Shown here piece by piece: positions 8,539 through 15,400 of a stretch of DNA of 64,000 nucleotides. Under the pieces are notes generated by a model. The model saw only the letters and a program-made list of their open reading frames with translations. It ran no database searches and was not told the DNA's origin. Each line of letters opens with the position of its first letter. Position 1 is the stretch's first letter. Source of the DNA: Bin127 sp965203505 (GTDB lineage: Bacteria > Chloroflexota > Dehalococcoidia > Lucifugimonadales > Lucifugimonadaceae); contig OZ241880.1 in NCBI GenBank assembly GCA_965203505.1, forward strand, positions 62,001-126,000, in the 5' to 3' direction. The position numbers were made by a program, and so were the translations under genes.

Positions 8539-9027
8539 ATGTCTTTCCTCCAAAAAGGCGAAAAAGCACCCGATTTCGAATTAACCGCACACAATTCAAA
8601 CCGTGTCCGACTTTACGAACTGTTGGATTCCGGTCGCCGGGTAATTCTGACCTTTCATCCAGCATCATTTACCGGCGGTTGAACCAATCAGCTTGGGATC
8701 CTTGGCAGGATCCGGGAACAGGCGATCGCGGCCGGAGCCGAGTTGCTAGAAGTCAGCTGCGATTCCGTACCCGTCCAACTCGCATGGGTCACCGCCAATT
8801 TCGAGCAGCATGAGGTCTCAAAAGCCCCACTAGTCCTATCCGACTTCTGGCCGCATGGCGAGGTATGCAGACGCTACGGCGTCTTCAACGAAGAGCGCGG
8901 CATGTCCATTCGCTCCCTCTTCGTCATCGACACCGACGGCACCATCATCCACTCCGAAGAATCAACCCAACGCGGCGTCCTACCCGACTTCGAAGACGCG
9001 TTAAACCGCATCGAGCAACTCTATTAG
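8539..9027 (+). CDS. Peroxiredoxin, selenocysteine-containing (TGA = Sec48)
   Basis: Peroxiredoxins of the AhpC/TSA/bacterioferritin-comigratory type reduce peroxides with an N-terminal peroxidatic Cys in PxxxTxxC. Here the frame from ATG 8539 (AAAAGG 10 bases upstream) reads GEKAPDFEL, then HPASFTGG, an in-frame TGA at 8680-8682, then TNQL and the rest of the Prx fold through RSLFVID to a TAG at 9025. TGA falls exactly on the catalytic position (PxxxTxxU, residue 48 of 162). A 7-bp stem with a 4-base loop follows at 8696-8713, as expected for a bacterial SECIS. Cys74 and Cys110 are the possible resolving residues. A conventional gene caller would see only the part after the TGA, from 8743. 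The alternative is a nonsense mutation, but conservation on both sides argues against decay. Confidence 0.85.
8696..8713 (+). promoter_or_regulatory. Putative bacterial SECIS element of the peroxiredoxin
   Basis: GGATCCT (8696-8702) pairs perfectly with AGGATCC (8707-8713) around the loop TGGC. Twenty bases separate the TGA from the loop, and a G is at loop position 2. Both features fit the published bSECIS pattern (loop 16-37 bases from UGA, G at loop position 1 or 2). Confidence 0.7.
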
Positions 9028-9090
9028 ATCATGTGATCTAACACATCTAGCGATCTTGACAGTTCGATGATTCTGATCAATGATCGCTGA
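9027..9090 (+). promoter_or_regulatory. Putative promoter with clustered GATC sites
   Basis: TTGACA at 9056-9061, a 17-base spacer, and AATGAT at 9079-9084 give a good sigma70-like match. The -10 box ends 6 bases before the methyltransferase ATG, which would make the mRNA leaderless. Five GATC sites (9027, 9035, 9052, 9075, 9082) lie within 59 bases; one ends just before the -35 and one overlaps the -10. Confidence 0.4.
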
Positions 9091-9948
9091 ATGCGGCGCA
9101 GCGTTGCAAATGGCCAGATATTCTTTTCTGACATTGATCCGGATATTCCCAACCTATTTCGGTGGCAATACTTTCTAGGGCAGGCTATCAATGTCCTTGG
9201 CTCATTTCCGGATGATTATTTCGATTGCATCTGGACCGATCCACCCTATCTCCTCTCCAATGGAGGCATAACCTGCCACGCCGGCAGGATGGTCAGCGTC
9301 AACAAAGGCGATTGGGACAAGAGCCGCGGATGGGAGACCGACCTCGAATTCACTGAGGAGTGGATGACCGAATGTCATCGCATCCTCAAACCGACCGGCA
9401 CGATCTGGGTCAGCGGCACTCTGCATTTCCATCCCATCGCGGGAATGGCACTCATCAAAAGCGGTTTCCGGCTGCTGAACGACATCATCTGGGAGAAACC
9501 CAACCCGCCTCCCAACCTCGGCTGCCGCACGTTTACCCACTCCACCGAACTCGTCTACTGGGCCGCCAAAGCCAAAAAAGGCGACCGTCCCAACTACGTC
9601 TTCAACTACGCCGACATGAAATCCGAAAACGGCGGCAAGCAGATGAAGACGGTCTGGCAGTACACCGCCGCAGGACGCTACGAAAAGAGACACGGCAAGC
9701 ATCCCACGCAGAAACCTGTCTCACTAATCGAACGCTGCATCCGCGCATCCACCGCCCCCGACGATCTCATCTTGGATCCCTTTTCCGGCACCGCCAGCAC
9801 CGGAGTCGCAGCCTTGAACATGGGCCGACGATTCGTCGGAATCGAAGTCGAAAAAGAGTTCCTAGACATCGGCCTGCAAAGGTTGAAAGACTGCGAACCC
9901 GCGTCTGCAATCATCGGCGATTCAGTTATGGCCGACGGAGTGGACTGA
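9091..9948 (+). CDS. Beta-class DNA methyltransferase, DpnA/MboII-like (N6-adenine)
   Basis: Site-specific DNA methylase of a restriction-modification cassette. Motif order is beta class: catalytic DPPY (residues 50-53) comes first, then a target-recognition region, then HPTQKP (204-209) and the AdoMet-binding DPFSGTASTG (229-238). The blocks LLSNGGIT, VSVNKGDWDK, NPPPNLGCR and THSTELVYWA closely follow the DpnA (M.DpnIIB) type as I remember it, so GATC is a possible target, though MboII-type relatives recognise other sites. DPPY points to N6-adenine. The 285-residue length is normal. A PD-(D/E)XK-like gene starts 3 bases after the stop, which makes this the modification half of an operon. 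Confidence 0.9.
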   Translation: MRRSVANGQIFFSDIDPDIPNLFRWQYFLGQAINVLGSFPDDYFDCIWTDPPYLLSNGGITCHAGRMVSVNKGDWDKSRGWETDLEFTEEWMTECHRILKPTGTIWVSGTLHFHPIAGMALIKSGFRLLNDIIWEKPNPPPNLGCRTFTHSTELVYWAAKAKKGDRPNYVFNYADMKSENGGKQMKTVWQYTAAGRYEKRHGKHPTQKPVSLIERCIRASTAPDDLILDPFSGTASTGVAALNMGRRFVGIEVEKEFLDIGLQRLKDCEPASAIIGDSVMADGVD

Positions 9949-9951
9949 ACT

Positions 9952-10374
9952 GTGTCGCCAAGAAACACACGCACCGGCGAGGTCATGGAGCAGATGGTCC
10001 TCCCCGCGTTAGAGATGGGCGGCTATTCGGTCAAGCGCCAAAAAACGATCGGCACCCGCTTCGGTGTGTCAGCACACAAGGTCGACACGTTCGCTACAGA
10101 TCAATATGGTCGTCCTTATCTGATTTCATTGAAGTGGCAACAGGTTTCAGGCACTGCCGAGCAGAAGATCCCTTTCGAGGTCGTATGCCTGGCAGACGCG
10201 ATGATGCGAAACGAAGAGTATTTCAAGGCATACCTCGTCCTAGGCGGCGAAGGATGGCGCTTCAAAGATTTCTACCTGTCCGGCGGCCTAAACGAGTTTC
10301 TAATCAACGCCGACCTCGTCAACATCGTCTCACTCGAACGATTCGTCGAACTCGCCAATCAAGGCAGGTTGTGA
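9952..10374 (+). CDS. Putative restriction endonuclease, PD-(D/E)XK-like
   Basis: A 140-residue protein starting at GTG 9952, 3 bases after the methylase stop. The predicted core has Asp45 (HKVDTFATD) followed 14 residues later by S-L-K61 in YLISLKWQQ, the D...xxK arrangement of PD-(D/E)XK nucleases with Ser in place of the second acidic residue, then EQKIPFEVVCL. This matches the pattern of small type II-associated nucleases I recognise (VD...ISLKWQQVSGTAEQK). Position right after a methylase supports restriction activity. It has a diverged paralogue immediately downstream. Substrate specificity cannot be read from sequence, and no domain search was run. Confidence 0.75.
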   Translation: MSPRNTRTGEVMEQMVLPALEMGGYSVKRQKTIGTRFGVSAHKVDTFATDQYGRPYLISLKWQQVSGTAEQKIPFEVVCLADAMMRNEEYFKAYLVLGGEGWRFKDFYLSGGLNEFLINADLVNIVSLERFVELANQGRL

Positions 10375-10379
10375 ACACC

Positions 10380-10796
10380 ATGGGCGAGTTGAGTGAGCGA
10401 AAGCGGTGTCTGAATCAAATGGAAACCGCATTGAAACGCGCCGGTTACGACGTTGCACGAAACGTCAACGTTGGCGATCTGTTCGGCATCAAACCCCAAA
10501 AAGTGCACATATGCGCAACAGATCAGGTTGGAGCACAAAGTTTCGTGACTTTGATTGGTCAGGTTGACAGCGGCTCAACTACGGAGAAAATTCCGTTCAA
10601 GGTGATCCAACTTGCGGACCTCGCTAGGAGAACAGATCCGAATAACAGATTCTACGTGGTCATATACGGCAGGGAACTTGACCTATACGACTTCTATGTG
10701 AATAGTGGGTTAAGCAAATATGTGATCGGTGCCGAAAAAGTTGGCGTACTAAGGCACGACCGGTTCGTTGAACTTGCCAATCAAGGCAGGTTGTGA
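10380..10796 (+). CDS. Degenerate paralogue of the preceding nuclease
   Basis: A 138-residue protein (ATG 10380; an in-frame GTG at 10371 overlapping the previous stop is possible). It aligns along its length with its neighbour: YSVKRQKTIGTRFGVSAHKV versus YDVARNVNVGDLFGIKPQKV, ATDQYG versus ATDQVG, TAEQKIPFEV versus TTEKIPFKV, and an identical C-terminus RFVELANQGRL. The predicted catalytic residues are gone: Asp45 becomes His43 and Lys61 becomes Ile59. It may be a DNA-recognition or structural subunit of a heterodimer, or an inhibitor. The much longer frame running in from 9360 is a shadow of the methylase. Confidence 0.75.
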   Translation: MGELSERKRCLNQMETALKRAGYDVARNVNVGDLFGIKPQKVHICATDQVGAQSFVTLIGQVDSGSTTEKIPFKVIQLADLARRTDPNNRFYVVIYGRELDLYDFYVNSGLSKYVIGAEKVGVLRHDRFVELANQGRL

Positions 10797-11023
10797 TGCA
10801 ACAAAGCAAACCAGTCGCCTGTCCGAAGCACGGGAAATCCGCGGGTGATTGCGACGAAAAGGACACCCTCAATATCTCGGATCTGATGGACCGATTGCCT
10901 GATAATCAAGGGTTCCCAGGTCGCCACAAATGCGCGTACTGTGGATACAAACTCGGTTTCGATGCCGGATACGCCGCGGCGCTCGGTGCATTCGAGGAAC
11001 ACATCCAGGCCTTGAAAAGCTAG
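10796..11023 (+). CDS. Small Cys-motif protein of the restriction cassette
   Basis: About 75 residues, ATG 10796 overlapping the previous stop as TGATG (GTG 10793 is also possible), so translation is probably coupled. It carries CPKHGKSAGDCDE near the N-terminus and HKCAYCGYKLG in the middle, a likely four-ligand zinc site, then a helical tail. I cannot name the family. Its tight coupling to the nuclease pair suggests a controller or an accessory subunit. Its end overlaps the convergent gene at 11020 by 4 bases. Confidence 0.65.
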   Translation: MQQSKPVACPKHGKSAGDCDEKDTLNISDLMDRLPDNQGFPGRHKCAYCGYKLGFDAGYAAALGAFEEHIQALKS

Positions 11024-12006
11024 ATCTCGGAATCTGCGACTCGCTCCCGAACCAGCGCCCAACCTGCCTCCGACAACCTGTAACGACCAGACTCCCCACC
11101 TGCCCGAATGAAGTATGCACCAAGGCGCGGTGGATTGCCGATATTCTCGTTTATCCGCCCGCGCACACTTGACTCCGCCGCTGACATGTCGTAGCCCATA
11201 TCAGCTTCAAGTACTAATCGTCTGAATTCCGCGTATATGGCGCTCAAGTGAACGTAATCCTCTGCAGAATCCATGATCGCGTTCGGATCGGCCTGCTGTT
11301 GTTCCAGATGTTCGAGCGCCTTGACCACAAACTCAAGCTGATTACGAGGTTGCCAATCCACAACGGTTGGCGCGGTAGCAAGCGCTTCCAGTTCCCGATA
11401 GAGTTCTTGAAGGTCCTCCGGCGGGTGAGTGTCGACCGGATAATCTGAAGCTCGTTGATAAAGTTCCGAGTATTTTTCAGCGAATTCCCGGTTGGGTGAT
11501 ACGAGGCTCGGATGAGCAAGTATGCCTTCGAAAATGCCCAAACATTGAGCGATCGGACCTTCCTCGGCGTTGCCCCGAATGATCGTGTTGATTTCGGTAT
11601 TGCTGAACAGACCACCATATGTCAGATTCGACGAGCCCACTACCGCCGTGTATGAACTGTAGTCCGCTGTCCAGTAATACAGCTTCGGATGAAACCGGTG
11701 GCTTTGGCTCAGATCCCATCCCAAGTGGACCCTGTAAGTCATCCTCGCGTAATGGTCGGCCAGCGCTACCAAGCGATCAATCGCATTTGGGTCAGTTATC
11801 CGAAAATCAGCACCATGAACAATGCTGACCGCACCTTCGCCCTCCAAGATCTGTTCAAGCGCCGGAAATACAGCATCCAATCCGCCAGAATTCAAAAACG
11901 CCGAAGCAACACAGAATTTATCGACACCAATCAACTCCGTTCGCATCACTTCGCCCAATGCGCGTTCCGAGTTCTGGATTACCGACGTCGACATTTGATT
12001 TCTCAA
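11020..12006 (-). CDS. PLD-superfamily (HKD) nuclease-like protein
   Basis: 328 residues with a phospholipase-D/nuclease motif: H106-P-K108 in FHPKLYYW, then GSSN (124-127) in VVGSSNLT, and Glu138 in SNTEIN. A single HKD motif usually means an active dimer, as in BfiI- or NgoFVII-type restriction enzymes. The C-terminal half is alpha-helical and ends in a winged-helix-like block (GRINENIGNPPRLGAYFIR... GRYRLSEAGWALV). There is no signal peptide. It is convergent with the restriction cassette and overlaps its last gene by 4 bases, so it may be an extra defence nuclease. Start ATG at 12006; Met5 is an alternative. Confidence 0.8.
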   Translation of the reverse strand: MRNQMSTSVIQNSERALGEVMRTELIGVDKFCVASAFLNSGGLDAVFPALEQILEGEGAVSIVHGADFRITDPNAIDRLVALADHYARMTYRVHLGWDLSQSHRFHPKLYYWTADYSSYTAVVGSSNLTYGGLFSNTEINTIIRGNAEEGPIAQCLGIFEGILAHPSLVSPNREFAEKYSELYQRASDYPVDTHPPEDLQELYRELEALATAPTVVDWQPRNQLEFVVKALEHLEQQQADPNAIMDSAEDYVHLSAIYAEFRRLVLEADMGYDMSAAESSVRGRINENIGNPPRLGAYFIRAGGESGRYRLSEAGWALVRERVADSEI

Positions 12007-12381
12007 CTAATCCGGGAATATTACCACTCGCAGTTTATTTGGTCACCAAATCGGGCTCCAACGCCCACGCAACTGTTCGGGCTCCGGGGGACCATAGGGC
12101 GTGACGACCCAAGCTTACGCACGGTCTCTCAGGACCAAGGGGACGACGGTCCGTCACGCCTCGCCTCTGCCATGCTCCACAACATACAAGGGGACGCGGA
12201 GCGAAGCGAACGCAGGGGATGCCCCGGGCGGAAGCGGGCTTACCCACCTCCAAAATCACAGCCCATCACAAAAATCAGCGTAATCAGCGGTTCAGACAAT
12301 CCCCTTCATCCCGTCCATCCATGTAAATACCCACCCACCATCTGCGCGATAATCAACTTTCACCACACCAACGCAACCACC
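12007..12381. other. Non-coding spacer with dispersed repeats
   Basis: No supported gene. It contains degraded repeat pieces (GGGCGTGACGA ... CCGTCACGCC as a loose inverted pair near 12098-12160; GCGGAGCGAAGCGAACGC near 12196) and a copy of the AATCAGCG repeat at 12251-12293. Confidence 0.5.
12251..12293 (+). repeat. Dispersed repeat, copy 2
   Basis: AAAATCACAGCCCATCAC then AAAATCAGCGTAATCAGCGG; near-identical to the minus strand of 4299-4340. Both lie outside genes. Confidence 0.65.
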
Positions 12382-12466
12382 GTGTCCACACAACAATCTC
12401 ACCAACCCACCACCTTCACCGACCCCGCCCCTAACCCGCGCCGATGTTGCGCGCCGCGCGGCCCAA

Positions 12467-13051
12467 ATGCTCCCCCACGGAGCAGTCGTCAACCTAGGCA
12501 TCGGCATCCCATCGCTATGTGCAGATTTCGTGCCAGAGGGCGTGTATCTGCGATACCAAGCGGAAAACGGAGTTCTCGGCTACGGAGAGTTGCTAGCGCC
12601 TGAAGACGGCGATCCCGACCTCATAGACGCCAGCGGACAGTTCACCAAGATGACGCCCGGCATGGCGTTCTTCGATTCGGCGGACTCCTTCGCCATGATC
12701 CGAGGTGGGCATATCGATGCCACGGTCCTCGGCGCGTTGCAGGTCTCAGAGCGAGGAGACCTCGCAAACTGGATGTTGCCGTCCCGAGGCATCGGAAGCA
12801 TCGGCGGCGGCATGGACCTCGCAGCCAACACCAAGCGCGTAATCGTAGCCATGGAGCACACCACTCGGCGCAACGAATTCAAGATCGTGAAGGAGTGCGA
12901 TTTCCCGCTCACCGCGCAACGTTGCGTAACAGACATCGTTACTGACATCTGCGTAATATCGGTCACCGATGCGGGGATGGTACTCGAAGAGACCGCTCCC
13001 GGTTGGAGCGCGGATGATGTGCAAGCCTTGACTGGCGCAGCCCTGCTTTGA
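12467..13051 (+). CDS. 3-oxoacid CoA-transferase beta subunit, 5' end disrupted
   Basis: Class I CoA-transferase subunit B moves CoA between acyl-CoA and a 3-oxoacid such as acetoacetate. The frame reads VVNLGIGIP, the catalytic-Glu region LRYQAENGVLGYGEL (E in AENG), and the GSIGGGMDLA block. From ATG 12467 it has 194 residues, shorter than the usual ~210. Upstream the same frame gives LTRADVARRAAQ, which is the normal family N-terminus but has no start codon. A plausible start, GTG 12382 (MSTQQSHQPTTFTDPAP), lies in the next frame, and one extra C near 12430 would join them, so a frameshift or sequencing error is likely. No alpha-subunit gene is adjacent, which is unusual. Confidence 0.8.
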   Translation: MLPHGAVVNLGIGIPSLCADFVPEGVYLRYQAENGVLGYGELLAPEDGDPDLIDASGQFTKMTPGMAFFDSADSFAMIRGGHIDATVLGALQVSERGDLANWMLPSRGIGSIGGGMDLAANTKRVIVAMEHTTRRNEFKIVKECDFPLTAQRCVTDIVTDICVISVTDAGMVLEETAPGWSADDVQALTGAALL

Positions 13052-13078
13052 ACGATTAATCCCGAAACATTGGCCAAT

Positions 13079-14221
13079 ATGAGAATCTCTGATATCCACA
13101 CCGTCGTCGTCGGTAATCCGTGGAAGAACTGGATCTATGTAGTCGTCGATACCGACGACGGTCATCGGGGAATCGGAGAAGCAACCGGTGGACTGAGCAC
13201 CCAGCCGACGGTAGCTGCGGTGGAAGAGGTAAAACACCTCGTGATCGGCCGCGACCCCCGCGACATCCACGCCATCTGGAACGAACTCTATCTCGCCGGT
13301 TTCCTAAACGTGAACCGCGAGATGTCCGGCATCGAGATGGCATGTTGGGACATCCTCGGCAAATCCTTGAACGCCCCCGTCCATCGACTTCTCGGTGGCA
13401 AAGTCCGGGACGATATCGGCGTGTATGCGAACGGGTGGTACTCAGGTCCGCGCACTCCCGAAGGGTTCGCGGAACGCGCGTCCGAGGTGGTGTCTCGCGG
13501 CTATACGGCGCTCAAACTCGATCCATTCGGCACCGCATACCTAGCTCTGAGCAGATCAGAAACGCGCGAAGTCCAAGCGTTGGTTAGGGCGGTGCGTGAA
13601 GCCGTGGGCGATGATGTCGAGATCATGATCGAGGCGCACGATCGTTTCAGCGTCGGAGCGGCCATCGAGATCGGCAATTGGCTTGCCGAATTCGATGTCA
13701 CCTGGTTCGAAACTCCGGTGCTTTCAAACGACGTAGACGCCTTAATCGAAGTCGCAAAACGAGTCCCTGTGCGCGTCATCGCCGGCGAGCGAATGCACGA
13801 ACTACACGACTTCGCACGTTTCCTAAACGCCGACGTAACCGACATCATCAACCCCGAACCCCTAGGCGTCGGCGGCGTATGGCGAACCCTCCAGATCGCC
13901 GGAATGGCCCGCGCCCACCACGCCCAACTAGCTCCCCACAACGCCGAAAGCCCGCTCAAAACGATGATCGCCCTGCACATCGACGCGGTCACACCCAACA
14001 TCTACATCCAAGAATGCTTCGACGATTTCCTCGAACCATGGGTCTCAGACGTCCTACACGGCTTCGAACGCGTCCAAAACGGAAAACTCCAAATCCCAGA
14101 ATCCCCCGGCTTCGGCGTCACTCTTGACGAAACCGAAGCCGCCAAACACCCCTACGGAAAATCCAATTTCCTCCGCATGTTCAGGCCGGGATGGGAGCGT
14201 AGGGATGTCGCGGAAGCTTGA
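13079..14221 (+). CDS. Enolase-superfamily enzyme (mandelate racemase/MLE type), copy 1
   Basis: Members abstract a proton alpha to a carboxylate using Mg2+, typically dehydrating or racemising sugar acids. 380 residues from ATG 13079 (a TTG at 13070 is also in frame). Visible blocks: the N-terminal capping domain, ALKLDPF with the barrel Lys, metal-ligand-type stretches IMIEAHDRFS, WFETPVL and VIAGERMHE, and APHNAESP near the C-terminus. The family is clear and the substrate is not; galactonate- or mannonate-type dehydratases are closest by motif. It lies 27 bases after the CoA-transferase and may share its transcript. Confidence 0.9.
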   Translation: MRISDIHTVVVGNPWKNWIYVVVDTDDGHRGIGEATGGLSTQPTVAAVEEVKHLVIGRDPRDIHAIWNELYLAGFLNVNREMSGIEMACWDILGKSLNAPVHRLLGGKVRDDIGVYANGWYSGPRTPEGFAERASEVVSRGYTALKLDPFGTAYLALSRSETREVQALVRAVREAVGDDVEIMIEAHDRFSVGAAIEIGNWLAEFDVTWFETPVLSNDVDALIEVAKRVPVRVIAGERMHELHDFARFLNADVTDIINPEPLGVGGVWRTLQIAGMARAHHAQLAPHNAESPLKTMIALHIDAVTPNIYIQECFDDFLEPWVSDVLHGFERVQNGKLQIPESPGFGVTLDETEAAKHPYGKSNFLRMFRPGWERRDVAEA

Positions 14222-14268
14222 ATCGAACCGCCAAACAGAAACGTGGCGCTTCTATTCTCACGTTATTG

Positions 14269-15231
14269 CTATTCGTCGTCATTTTCGATGTGATCCGACT
14301 CGTAGTCGTCAGGTCCTGACCAATGCCACCACTCTCCGCGGAACCTGAACCGCCCATCGTCGCTGTCGAACTCGAAGCTATTGTTGCTTGAGGGTTCAAG
14401 TAGACCCTCCTCGAGTGACCCCTCAAGCCAGCCCTCAAACTCATCGTCCATCACACGCTCTTCCATAAACTCCTCCAGCCACTCCCACGCATCGTCGTCT
14501 GCAAACTCGAATCGACGCTCTATGGAAAACCGGGGATTGCGGCCTTCCCATCCCTCCTTCATCTCATCGAGCCACTCGGGAAACCCTTCATCTTTCATCA
14601 AGCCTTTTTCCAAGAACTCCTTCAACCACTCAGCATCGTTACAGTTGAAGTACTCGTGCGGGAGTACTCGATACTCACCTTCTACCGCTTCAAATCTTGG
14701 TTTATCGGCGAACTCGCGCTTGAACCGATCATCATCATCGCCCTTCATCCAATCCCGATCCGTTTTCCCATCGTTCCGTTCGCCGCGCCCGTGGCGTTCC
14801 CACTCGGATCTGTTATCGATGAAAGGGTTCTCAGTAAACGCTCCAAACGTTTCATCGAAGCTGTCGAAGTCTCGAAAAGTGAATACTTCCGGTGCGTCGT
14901 ACAACCACTCCCGCAACACTTCTAGCTCATGATCAGAAATCTGTCCGTCCTCAATCGCAGACGCCAGGAAATCCACTAGCTCGCCCTCATCCGATCGCAT
15001 CATGTCATTCGTTGTCGACGCGACTTCCTCTGCTTCCTCCGACATCACCTCTTCGTGTTCGGCATACGCATCACCAGAATCAGCCCCGACGACGCTCGCC
15101 AAGCGTTCGCCGAACGACTGCCCTTCGTACTCCCCTCCGCTTCGCGTCGCCACCAAAGCTACCACCGTCACGGCAAACGCAACACCGATCGCCGCCAAGA
15201 CTGCCAGCACTCCCAATAGCCTGTTCGTCAT
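14269..15231 (-). CDS. Membrane-anchored, highly acidic repeat protein
   Basis: 320 residues from ATG 15231. An N-terminal hydrophobic segment (LLGVLAVLAAIGVAFAVTVV, about residues 5-24) acts as signal or anchor; the rest is extremely rich in Asp, Glu, Trp and Phe. At least two internal units can be aligned: DAEWLKEFLEKGLMKDEGF near 206-224 and DAWEWLEEFMEERVMDDEF near 253-271, each followed by EWL/GWL and a short acidic loop. An earlier stretch (ELVDFLASAIEDGQISDHEL) may be a diverged third unit. I do not recognise the family. A surface or periplasmic cation-binding role is conceivable but unproven. The longer frame upstream of 15231 is the shadow of etfB. Confidence 0.7.
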   Translation of the reverse strand: MTNRLLGVLAVLAAIGVAFAVTVVALVATRSGGEYEGQSFGERLASVVGADSGDAYAEHEEVMSEEAEEVASTTNDMMRSDEGELVDFLASAIEDGQISDHELEVLREWLYDAPEVFTFRDFDSFDETFGAFTENPFIDNRSEWERHGRGERNDGKTDRDWMKGDDDDRFKREFADKPRFEAVEGEYRVLPHEYFNCNDAEWLKEFLEKGLMKDEGFPEWLDEMKEGWEGRNPRFSIERRFEFADDDAWEWLEEFMEERVMDDEFEGWLEGSLEEGLLEPSSNNSFEFDSDDGRFRFRGEWWHWSGPDDYESDHIENDDE

Positions 15232-15400
15232 GATCCTGCGCTCCTTGAGACTACGACCTGCATGGAATGGTGGCCATTTGGTTGATCGATACGTTACCAA
15301 TTGCCGCTTGGATGCAACCTGAGAGACACCCATCCCAGAATGGTTAGAATTGTTGCCGAAGATGTTGGCAACAACCCTATCCACCAAAGAGTAAGAAATA

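Noticed and set aside
9360..10379. Long open frame upstream of the second nuclease
   Set aside because: It is Arg/His-rich shadow coding opposite to the frame of the methylase and first nuclease; only the part from about 10380 has the family pattern.
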